From NCBI GenBank assembly GCA_035772785.1, contig JAOCPU010000001.1:3100001-3164000 (forward strand): a stretch of 64,000 nt of DNA, in the 5' to 3' direction. The stretch's first letter is position 1; each line of letters begins with the position of its first letter. Under the pieces are notes generated by a model that was given only the letters and a program-made list of their open reading frames with translations, had not been told where the DNA came from and searched no databases. Source of the DNA: Phlebiopsis flavidoalba (taxonomy: Eukaryota > Basidiomycota > Agaricomycetes > Polyporales > Phanerochaetaceae). The position numbers and the translations under genes are program-made. Shown piece after piece: positions 11,399-20,753 of the stretch.

Positions 11399-12320
11399 GT
11401 AAGTATCGTTTGAACGGCAATGAAAACTGCACTTACTTCTGATACTGACTTCTAGAAGCTGTTTCGATCGCGTTCAATGCGGCCCGTTCAAGCATTTCAA
11501 AATGTAAGTGATCTGATCATCACTTACTAGTGAGTTCCGTTTGAACGGCGCTGACGGCGTTCTTTGGCCTTTCTACTGACTTTCGACACAGCCCGTTCAA
11601 CTTCTGAACGCGTAAGTAGCGGGATCACTGTCTCCGTTCAATGTCTCACTTACCCATTCTTATCTTATACAGGACTCTGCGGGGTAAGTATTATTTGAAC
11701 GGCAAAGAGAGTCGTACTTACTTTCAATACGCGGCCCGTTCAAATTCGTTGAACGAAAAGGCCTCTTGGGCTTAATTACCGGTAAGTCTCGTTTGAACGA
11801 TGATAACTTTTCTACTTACTTTGTATACTGACTTTGTAGACTCTGTTTCTCTTATGTTTGGCGCAGCCCGTTCGAGCTCGTTGACTGCGTAAGTAATTGA
11901 ATTCTCGTCTCGTTCACCGCTTTACTTACTCCGTTCGATGCATACAGAACGAGTCTGCGTATTGACTGTCAGTCTGCAAGTTCAAACGATTGAATTGCTT
12001 GTAAGTCACGCTATGCCACTGACTACTGAGCACAGCGAACTAATTTCTATGATAGCACATTTCATTACCGTGCCCGCGTATACTGACCACGCATTACAGC
12101 GATTTGAATGGACGTGGGTCTGCGGTCACTAACGGCTGGCTGTTATGGGTTACAGGTCAGTTCTGCTGCGATAAACGGCCTTGTGCGGCCAGTGAGGCCA
12201 TCTCGTCAGTCGCGGTTCAACCGTTAACGACCCCGGCTTAGGCTCCGTTCATCTTGGATCTGCGAACCATGGTAAGTCGCAAATTTTGTATCTAGGTTTC
12301 AGAGCCACTTACAACAAGTT
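11399..12320 (+). repeat. Array of intron-like units with micro-exons
   Basis: GTAAGT donors occur at 11399, 11504, 11612, 11684, 11782, 11889, 12001 and 12272. Most are followed after 12-30 nt by ACTTAC (11431, 11522, 11648, 11716, 11814, 11924, 12307) and then by an AG acceptor, several with CTGAC in front (TACTGACTT...AG). The units also share GTTTGAACGGC or a near match after the donor (11408, 11539, 11692, 11791) and GCCCGTTCA around the exons. If spliced, exons would be only about 10-50 nt and no reading frame runs through them. A non-coding, intron-dense transcript or propagated intron elements (introner-like) would fit. ACTTAC can also be read as a weak branch site. Confidence 0.55.
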
Positions 12321-15300
12321 GATAGGGTGTGATTACTGCTGTAAAACGTGACGGCGAGGTCTTCTTACCATACCCTACGTCAACGCCGTTGATATCAGGT
12401 AAGCTCGCGTACCCGCTGTCCTCGTCATGTGTATTAATTCTGTCCCTGCGAAGCCGACTGCCGGCACGTTAGAATCACCCGCGCACTGAAAGGTTGAGCG
12501 CGACGGGGTATTCCTGTGAGTTGTAAGTCTGTGGGTCAGCGTCGTTGTCCATTGATCTGGCTAATTCCGCTGTCGCGTAGTCTATGGCCAGATTTGTTCC
12601 CAACGCGGCATTCAATAACTGGACGCCTTTTGTGCTTTCCCGACAGCCTGTATTGGTTAGTTCCTGTTACACGTCATCCCCGGCAATACTGACCGGCTTC
12701 TTATAGCGCCTTCGTATGTGTCAATACACCGCGCGCCGTACCCGTGAACGGTTCCCACGTCCTGGCCGTTTCGCTGCTGGAACAACGCACATGACGGCGA
12801 CCCCGTCGTAGCCACGCGCTGCGACGTGTCTTGACATCGCGAGTACGTCGTGCATCCGAGTCTGGCAACTCCTGGTGTCGCCGTTGTCGCGGTCCGCACG
12901 TCGTGTTGTGTTGCGTCGAGTGCCGGTCCTCGCATACATGGGCTGTTTGGTCAGCGATCTGCGTTCACGTCCCAGGTCTTCAAATTAAAACTGTGTATTG
13001 GGCTAATGTAATTACATGGGGTGTAGTACTGTAGTACACAAGTAAGAAAGTCTGCAACGGCGGTCGAGGACGAGTAGACTTACCTTTAGGTCGACGACGC
13101 CATTGTGATCGCCTTCAACCGCGATCTCAACGATCTACGCCCTCACCCCGATTGACGCATTCAGGGCCCCGCCGCCTGCGCGCGAGACGATCGCGTGCCG
13201 AATGTTTTGATTCCGCACTGAAAGAAATATATCTAGGAGAGTAAGTCGTCAATCATTTTTGAGTATACCAGAAGACTACTTACTGTTAATTTATGTCTCG
13301 TCAGCCCGTTGATAAGTACGGACGTCGGTGTCATGGCTATTGCCGTCCTATTGCCGTCGCGATGTCGCCGCGGTTCGACGTCGGTGAGTCACGTCTTGAT
13401 GTTGATGTTGTCTTGTGTCCGTATTGACTGGGTTGGTAGTGTACGTGTGCTGGCCGACGTTGTCTCGTTTCACGGTCGTACTTTCAGTGCACGTATAACA
13501 ACTAATCCAAGTGCATTAGTAAGCGGTCCACCGTAGTGCGAAAAACGAACGCTTACCTTGAGGGTATTACTTGGTGAGGCGGCCTTTCTTGTCATTTTGA
13601 TTGTTGGCTAACGTTCCCGTTGGCAGGCGTTTGTCACCAACGTCAATGCGGTGCGGATCAAACGTGACCGCTTTCGTGGTAGGTTCGAACCCTTGGTGTC
13701 TCGCCCATGCTAATCTTCATCGCGCAGATACAATGCGGCGACGTCGCCGCATAGTGCGAGACGACGCGGCCATCTCCTTTCGAATGGAGTCATTACAGTT
13801 CATTCCTGGGTACGTCGTGTATATGGTTGCGAGTCTTCGCCAGTGGCGTACTCTACTAGTCCTTGCGTGCGTTGTGGTGGCCTTGTGCTGATTACTTGGC
13901 CTACGCTGAGCGCCATGGCCATCGCCGTATGCCTATCATGTGCGTCCGATTTACGTCTCGTTGCTGACATGGGTGCGCAGATCATCGAGGGCCGTTTTCG
14001 AGCAACCGCTGCTCGACTTCAAGTAACACCTCCGCTCACGCTCGCTTCTTGCTATGCCGCACGGTAAGTCGTCCGTTGTTTACTGTTCGTTGATTGACAC
14101 CTTGCTATAGGCACCTGCGTAATGGGAAGTCCACGTTAGTTGGGTCATTTGTCATTTCGTATCAAGCTACGTACTCACCGGCCCCCTGTGCCACTCCACG
14201 TCATGAACAGGAGCAGCCTTCCAGCCGCTCACTACCCCACGTCGAGGTCGGCACCATACGACCGCACGTCCGTTACGCAACCGTCGTCTGGCACATAGAG
14301 TCCATGCACCGTCGACGTGCATGAATCTTTGCCGTCATTTGTACGTCGTATGCTGGGCCTTTGCATCACTATACTCAAGCGATTAGCTGCCCGCAGCGCC
14401 CTATTTGCAACGTTGACATACCTTGGTAAGTAACCGCTACTCTTCCTCCATCCCGCTCTGATTTCATTTTGTTGGTGGTCGCAGCCTCGCCAGCCGCGAC
14501 GGGTTTGACGGAGGTGTTCGCATGATGAGACGTTCGTCTCGCGAGCCACACGCCAGTGTGTGTTCGCGACGACGATAGCCTCCATGGTCTGCGTGGGCTC
14601 CTTCCTTGCGGTTCGCACACGTGTGACGTATGCAAAGAGTGCCTGGAACAAATGTGCTGTGAGTTCTCGACTGAACATTTTGCAACGTTGAAACTCACCA
14701 ATGACTCGCAGCGGCCCTTGAGGTCTGCGTAGATTCCTCGCCAAACGCGTTTCGGCACGCGTGTAAGACTCTAGAGTCTAAACGGATACATTGTAAGTTC
14801 TTGAATTTAAAATGGGGACGTAAGCACTCACCGTCGTCGTAGCGCGCCGACCGCATATGTCACGCATCGTCTTGTAGTCGTGATACGTGAGTCTGCGCGC
14901 ACTCTACGCAGGTCCAGTCGCAATAACTGGACTTGGGTAGCTTGCGCGAGAGCGCGACCTGGACGCAAGGTAAGCCCCAAGTTCGCGTGACGAGTGCGTT
15001 GGGACTCACCCGAGATCTGCAGCTCAAGGACAGCGCACATCGTACGCGTCGTTCCGCCAGTCCGCAGTGGGCTGCTGGCCATCTTTCACGCGTCGCCCCG
15101 CTATCCGTAGTGTTGCGGGGCTGGTCTCTTCGGCGCACGATGCGCAGGGTTCGCTGATGGGCACGGGCGGTGGATTGCGCCAGGTGAGTGGAGTAGATTT
15201 TTGTGCGGATAACCACGGCGCTGACTGCTTGTTGCGGAGCCAGGAACGGCTTCGTTCTACAGTCTTCGCGTGCGTGGCAAGTCGAATGCCAGGCAAGGGC

Positions 15301-15907
15301 TTTGGTTGTCCATCGGAGCGTGCGATCCAGGTAAACTGCCTGAATGTGGCAGCCCAATCAGTCTCCGACGGGCACGCAAGCGTGGCAAGACTTACCGGTC
15401 GAAGGCGGTGGTCTATTGGCGGCATAACCTGTCGCGCCGTGCTGGGTTGCGCGTCGTTCGGCACGTCTCTTGGTTCGACGCGCGACGCGCATGAGCTCGC
15501 GCGTTGTCGAGCGGTCTGGGCGAGACTTCAAACATGCGGCGCGTTCGCCCGATGCTGGAGCAACATAAACCAGTCAGTCAGAGGATAACAAAAGAGAAAG
15601 ATCTCACTTACCTCCATGGTAAGTGTTTGAATTTCATTTCCGAGATTGCGCTGGTGACTGCGAACGACTAGAGCTCGATGTTGGACGTGGCCCGCGTGAC
15701 GGTAGGCTGCCCGGGCGCCGGTCGCGGAGCGCAAATCTCTGCTCGCGGCGTAAATGTGTGCAACATCGTGGTGGACGGCGTTTCTATGCCGAGCACAAGA
15801 CCGTCAGCGCCGCGCAAGAACGAACAGGTGAGCCAGAACTTACCTCTACCTTGATCCCCGCTGCTGGGGCCCGCGCCGCAACGATGGTAGGCTGGTGATG
15901 GCGACGC
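12321..15907. other. No conserved gene; scattered intron-like signals
   Basis: Donor-like GTAAG and facing CTTAC sequences continue through this region, for example 13240-13284, 13519-13556 and 15826-15845, as do possible introns (14064-14111). Open frames on both strands (such as 14232-14758 minus and 15067-15588 plus) carry no motif I recognise. The DNA stays rich in CG dinucleotides. Confidence 0.4.
13733..13752. repeat. Perfect 20-bp palindrome
   Basis: The sequence ATGCGGCGACGTCGCCGCAT equals its own reverse complement. It ends abruptly on both sides. It could be a dimeric protein-binding site or a cruciform; no partner gene is visible. Confidence 0.9.
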
Positions 15908-16345
15908 GCTGCGGTTGGGCCAAGTTGTGTCGTCGTCGTCGTCCAGAATGGCCGGGCGCCGCGTGAGCCAGCGTCTTCTGTTCACGTCTCAGTGAGAGTC
16001 TTGCGTGCTGGTCGCCGTGCGTCGGCCGCTGCTCGTTGTGCCGTTAAAAAGACGGCGCGTGACGTGCTGCGGTTGGGCCAAATCACGCCGTCGTCGCCCA
16101 GAACGGCTCGACGTCGGGCGGTGCAGTGTCCCGAGGGGACAGTCTTGTGTGCCGATCGCCGTGCGGTCGGCCGCTGCTCGTTGTGCCGTCAAGGAGACCG
16201 CGCTGCAGCTGGGCCGAATCACGCCGTCGTTGCCCAGAACGGCTCGGCGTCGGGCGGTGCAGTGTCCCGAAGGGGCGGTCTCGTGTGCCGGTTGCTGTGT
16301 GTCGGCCGCTGCTCGTCGTGCCGTCAAGGAGACGGCGCGCCCTTG
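15908..16345. repeat. ~140-bp tandem repeat, three units
   Basis: The anchor GCTGCGGTTGGGCCA starts at 15908 and 16066, with a variant at 16202. A second anchor, GTCGGCCGCTGCTCGT, starts at 16021, 16166 and 16301. Units are therefore about 135-158 bp long and roughly 85-90 percent alike by eye. Frames are open on both strands across the units and show no known domain. Confidence 0.8.
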
Positions 16346-16564
16346 TGTGATGTCCCGTCTTGCGAGTGAGATCCTCAATGCGCGGCCGACGCGCCCTGTA
16401 GTCTTTGCGACACGCCGGCCCTTGTGTGAGATCGGCCTCGCCGCCGTGCTCGTCGCTGTCTTGCACGACGTGGCCTGTGATCTTGCGACACGCGGCGGCA
16501 TACGGGCACGTCGGCCTATGTCCCATCTCGCTCGCCCGCGAGTGTCTGAGTGCCTTGCTCGACG

Positions 16565-16632
16565 GCGGCAGTGACGCTCAGACGCAAGGGCGGGCTGAGC
16601 AATATATATGTGCCCGCCGTCCTCACTGCCGC
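16565..16632. repeat. Hairpin element H1
   Basis: The outer arms GCGGCAGTGA (16565-16574) and TCACTGCCGC (16623-16632) are perfect complements. Inside lie GCTCAG (16576-16581), GGCGGGC (16589-16595), CTGAGC (16595-16600) and GCCCGCC (16612-16618), which pair in the crossing order a-b-a'-b'. The element is 68 nt long, similar to a microRNA-like precursor. It is the first of three related copies. Confidence 0.6.
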
Positions 16633-16715
16633 AGCGCCCGTCTTCATTGTCGACTCCGTGGTCGGCCTGTTCGGTGTTCCGCGGCTCATCCTGCTCGCAT
16701 ACGTGCGTGGGACAA

Positions 16716-16790
16716 CGGCGGCAGTGGTGCTCAGAGATCGCAAGGGCGGGCTGAGCGATACATTTGTGCCCGCCGGATTCACTGCCGCCG
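16716..16790. repeat. Hairpin element H2
   Basis: The outer arms CGGCGGCAGTG (16716-16726) and CACTGCCGCCG (16780-16790) pair over 11 bp. The inner elements GCTCAG (16729), GGCGGGC (16745), CTGAGC (16751) and GCCCGCC (16768) repeat the order seen in H1. Confidence 0.6.
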
Positions 16791-16907
16791 TTGTGCTGTC
16801 TTTGCCTTCGCCGTCGATGCCTTCGCCGTCGATGTCTTCGGTGTCGCCGTCGACGTTGGTGTCTTTGCGCCGCGCCGGGCAATGCGCGTGCTTCGACCTG
16901 GCTTGAC

Positions 16908-16978
16908 GACGGCAGTGACATGCTCATGCGCGAGGACCGCACGAGCTCAATATGTTCGCGGTCGTACTCACTGCCGTC
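16908..16978. repeat. Hairpin element H3 with compensatory changes
   Basis: The outer arms GACGGCAGTGA (16908-16918) and TCACTGCCGTC (16968-16978) pair over 11 bp. The inner stem is GACCGC (16935-16940) with GCGGTC (16958-16963), where H1 and H2 have GGCGGGC with GCCCGCC: both arms changed and pairing was kept. GCTC (16922) and GAGC (16943) keep the crossing a-a' pair. Confidence 0.6.
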
Positions 16979-17555
16979 GCCGTTCCCCTTGATCCCGCCG
17001 CGGTCGTCGTGGTCGGCGCCGCCGTCGATGAAGGTGTTGGGTGGATGGGGACATGGTGGTTGCTCGCAAAGGGCGTCGGGCAAGGCGCCAGCCAAATCGA
17101 GCAAAGTCCGGAGCGCCCATCGACGGAACGGGCTTGTTCGCGTTCATCGAGCATCGAACCACCTCTGCTGAGTCTGAACATCTTGACAGCTTGCCCCACG
17201 TCACCATCGAGCTTCGATGACAGATGTGTGAAGTGTGTCCGCGCCCCTCGCACCATCGGAAGAGGGTCACGGTCTCCGAGGGTGACGACCGACCCAGGGG
17301 GCCGTTAGTTCACGGACTCGGAAATGGAGATATTTATTGTAAGTAACACATCTATTTCCATATTTTGTGGCTGCTAATAACTTCGTTCCACAGGTGAACT
17401 GCGCTCGCAGCGCCACCATCGGCCTTGGTGCAAATGAGTGCAGCGCACGCCTCCGCCACGCTCGCGACGTCCTTTGCGCACATCATACGCACCCGCGCCG
17501 TACACTGCAGTGCCGCCAGCATGAAAGATGCGTGGGCTTCGACGCTGAATCGCAG
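16979..17555. other. Right end of the inserted block
   Basis: No conserved gene is seen. A good intron lies at about 17339-17394 (GTAAGT to CCACAG, with CTAAT as branch-like site). The 160 bp after it are CpG-rich and run directly into the second copy of the Dicer end, but do not encode RNase III sequence. Confidence 0.4.
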
Positions 17556-18066
17556 CCACGGGTGCATGAAGATCAGCTCCCGGTGCGTACCTTACGATCA
17601 GACATTGAAGCCGTTCGCTCACGCAGCGTACAGAAAATCACAGAGCATTTCAACAATGAAGAGGAACGACAGCATGTCGATCATCGTGCACGACTTTGCG
17701 GTGGTGGGGCCTATCCCCGCGGCAAAACATTTCGCTCGCCAAGGGTCTCGCGCGGCCGAGCGCGCGCGCCAGGTCATGGACGGACCCCGAGAGCCCGTAC
17801 TACCTCCCTAAAATATGCGACTGCAAGACCCAGCATGAAGATCACCCGCCAGTGGACCACGACGCGGAGGAGAAGAAGCGACTGGACGACGAGACAGAGG
17901 CCGGGTTCGCCGCGCTTGCCCGCGCGGTGTTGGCCGAGGTACAGCCTCTCGAAGTGAAACCTGCAGACGATAGCTCGAGCAATGCAGAAGACGAAGACGA
18001 AGATAATGAGGACGATGATATTGACGGTACCCCGATTGCGATTGAAGATTTTATGGTTCTCGGCTG
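17556..18066 (+). pseudogene. Dicer C-terminal fragment (copy 2)
   Basis: This holds only the last Dicer exons, without either RNase III domain, so it cannot encode an active enzyme. The last intron is kept (GTGCGT near 17583 to CAG near 17633). Relative to copy 1 it has an extra A near 17726, an extra CG near 17754 and an extra G near 17782. It lacks the C deletion near the end, so the proper C-terminus IAIEDFMVLG and its stop at 18064-18066 are readable here. Confidence 0.85.
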
Positions 18067-19290
18067 ATACTCTATGCAAATTCGACTCCCAGCTCAATAC
18101 TATCCCCAGGAAATACCGTATCGTGAACGTATTTAATCTGTGTCTCGGTAGTGACTTTGCCTTACCTTCGGATTGTATTGTATTCGAAAACGTGTATCAC
18201 CTTGCCTCTCAAGCTGTCTCTCGAGCCCCGTAATTCGTGTATGTGGTAACAAGCGATAAAGCTGTATGTGGATTATGACATCATCTGTATTGGCATGGCA
18301 CTAGTGCAACCTCAAACTTGGCCTGCATTCTGAGTCCACCACTACCAAGACCCGAGACGTCCGACATTGTATTTTCTGCACCGTTCATGCTAGAGTAATC
18401 AGAAATGTCAACTGCACTGAATAGTGCCCTACTGCGTTTTCGAATACTTATAATTTCCGGGAGTATTTCCGAGTTTCGAGAACAGAGCCGTCTCGTCTTT
18501 CAGACTCTAGAAAACCTTAGCACTGCAGTTCCTACACCACTGCCAGACCCGCCAAGGACCGTCACTACGAAACGTACCCAGAACTCTCCTCCGTGACGCA
18601 GCAGACACCCCCGATGGGTCTACTTACATCCATCACATCGGTAGTCGGGCGGTTGCCGCTCGCGAACTATTCAAACAGCAAGACCTAACAAGACATGCCC
18701 CTGACTCACCACACTTAAATCCGGTTAAGATGAAGCAGCAATGGATTTGTGGATAACTCACCAAACTCAAAACGATGACGGTCGTGTCGGCAATGTCGTC
18801 CCACGCTCGCAGAGTGGGCTTTACACTAACTCATACTCTTATTCTTTCCATTTTATTTTCGGTCTTATTTTGACCTCAAGCTCAGAGCTGTTGGCCTGTT
18901 GTGCCGCCGAAAGACAATTTGAAGACAGAGTGAGATAGTCAGATTGGCCGGATTGATTGGATTGATCTTACTACTCAAACCGTCTCTTATTTTCACTCCA
19001 ACGCATACAATCCTTCGGTCGCCTACCACAGATATTGACCTACGTCGAGGCAAGGTCAACGCCCCGCGCCAGCCCGAGCTTGTCGAATAAGTTAACGAGG
19101 ATGCATCTTCGGACGCTTCACTGACATCCGCGTGCGCGGGGCCCTAAATCCGGAAGGTGTAGTAATGGGCCCAGCCGAAGCATCCCCAGAAGCGTGATTC
19201 TGATGATTGGAGACACTTCCATAAGTGCGAGTCATCCCGTGCAGTGCTAATCATCATCTTTCACCTCGACCGACGAGGATCGTTCCTAAG
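18067..19290. other. Intergenic, second copy
   Basis: This is the duplicate of 1007-2228, with a few indels and substitutions. No gene was recognised. Confidence 0.5.
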
Positions 19291-20188
19291 ATGAGCGATC
19301 TTGCCCTGCCGATCTCATGAATCGTCTCAAGTCGCTCTACCCACTCCGAAACACTCTCCGTGGCTCAGACAGCGTGCTGCAGAATCCGTGGTACATCATC
19401 TCCGCAGTTGCGTACAGCTCGAGCAATCGCCCAGAGGGAGTACCACTTGTGTTCCAGCATGTATTGGCGGACTTGAAGAGGGCACAGACGGAACAGCAGA
19501 CCCCGGCAGAGACAGCACACAAGGAGCAGCTGTTGCTGGCGCGAAGAGTACGAGAAGCAATTCTGAAAGGGGGGCTGTTATGTGGATATTCGAGGGTATG
19601 TAGCGCCACATGCGTAGGAGATTGTGCTGATGCAAGTTTGATAGGCGATTAACAGCTTCATTGCACTTCATGAGGTCATGCCGGAAGAGTTGCGCGACAA
19701 GAAGACTCTGAGGTGTGTGTTCTCTCAATCGATGCGTTCTTTATGTCTAACAGGAGTATCAAGAGATCCGTCTGTGACCATGGAAGAGTACGTACGCAAC
19801 GGCGAGAAACTGTTTCGGGCAATGTACCGCGACACCGCGGACAAGGTGCAGAACCTCCTCGACGAAGTCTACCCGGACATGGGTATGTCCTTCTCCTCCC
19901 TGATGCCTTATACTTCTCATTCTTCGTATAGGGTGGTTCTCTAACACGGTCGGGTACGGTATCACCTATGGGGCGACGGATGTCTTGACACAGGTCGAAA
20001 TCTCGTACGTGCTCGTTGCGGCGCTGATCTCGATGGACACACCCCGCCAGATCGGTTTGGCACCTTGCCAATGCAATGCATGGAGGCGCAAGTAGAGAGA
20101 AGAAGCGCAGGCAGTACGCCAGATTTCCATTGAAGTGGCAGAGAAATCAGGAATCAAGTGGAAAGAAGGCGTTCCCGAACTCAGCTAA
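19291..20188 (+). pseudogene. AhpD-like / CMD family protein, copy 2
   Basis: It has the same four-exon layout as 2229-3131. Four bases are missing just after the start (MSDL then a shift), so translation from the normal ATG would stop after about ten codons. It resumes from a Met in MNRLKSLYPL at 19317. The two insertions that break copy 1 are absent here (KGGLLCGYSR and NGEKLFRAMYRDTADKVQNL are in frame). An extra T near 20056 destroys the conserved IGWHLANAMHGG. Each copy is thus broken at different places, which fits sequencing error as well as decay. Confidence 0.7.
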
Positions 20189-20753
20189 AAGATGCCTGCG
20201 TTGTACTGCCGCCTATTACTCCTACTCAATTGAGTCTTCGACTTGAGATTTAGATTTTGAAAGACCCGTGAAGGTTCAAATACTGGGATGGGGCCGAGTG
20301 CTCGTGGAAAGAATTCGGCCATGGGAGAATAAGATTCTGAGTCTGCGCTGGCTTTGATATCTTGAAGCCTGCCAAGATGATAGAGCATGGATTCGTCGGC
20401 GGCAATATCAGGGATTGCTTTGTCTCCAAGTCTGGGAGTACTTTGTACTGCGTGTTATGCAAAGATTGTACATGGCCGTCGAGTTTCAACCTGTGCCACC
20501 CAAGGTAGGCCGCCAAAACCAGGGTGCATTACCGCCAATAAGTCCACGAATGGTAATGATTCAAGACTTATTTATTATAAGTCCCCGGTTAATCCACAAC
20601 GAGGTAATCAAGTGCAAAGTTGTGGTAATTGCTGTTGTTTGCAAACCGCCAGTACAAGCACCCTCCCTCAGGGCGACATCCTCTATGCTCAGCTTCCTCC
20701 GCACGCTTTGAAGTTACCAAACTACAACTGGCGCGTACAATCAGAACCACAGC
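20189..20753. other. 3' flank of copy 2 and promoter of the GW/WD40 gene
   Basis: No gene was recognised. Up to 20694 this is duplicated sequence and is its most diverged part. The last 60 bp before the ATG at 20754 are unique. Confidence 0.4.

Larger units (their letters stand above)
17556..20694 (+). repeat. Long direct repeat, copy 2 (3.1 kb)
   Basis: This is the partner of 500-3635. Upstream of 17556 there is no Dicer sequence, so this copy is truncated at a point inside the Dicer gene. Downstream of 20694 the GW/WD40 gene begins, which copy 1 lacks. The original order was therefore probably Dicer, AhpD-like, GW/WD40. Confidence 0.95.

Noticed and set aside
13681..13691. GGTTCGAACCC, a B-box match
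   Set aside because: No A box or tRNA body upstream at a suitable distance; the T-stem is incomplete.
15989..17104. 371-codon minus-strand frame and overlapping plus-strand frames of up to 195 codons
   Set aside because: They run through tandem repeats and hairpins in CpG-rich DNA, have a His/Arg/Thr-biased composition and no domain; openness in several frames at once is a composition effect.
500..20694. The 3.1-kb direct repeats as long terminal repeats of a giant retroelement
   Set aside because: The repeats contain the end of Dicer and a complete cellular gene, have no TG/CA ends, and no reverse transcriptase, integrase or gag is visible between them.
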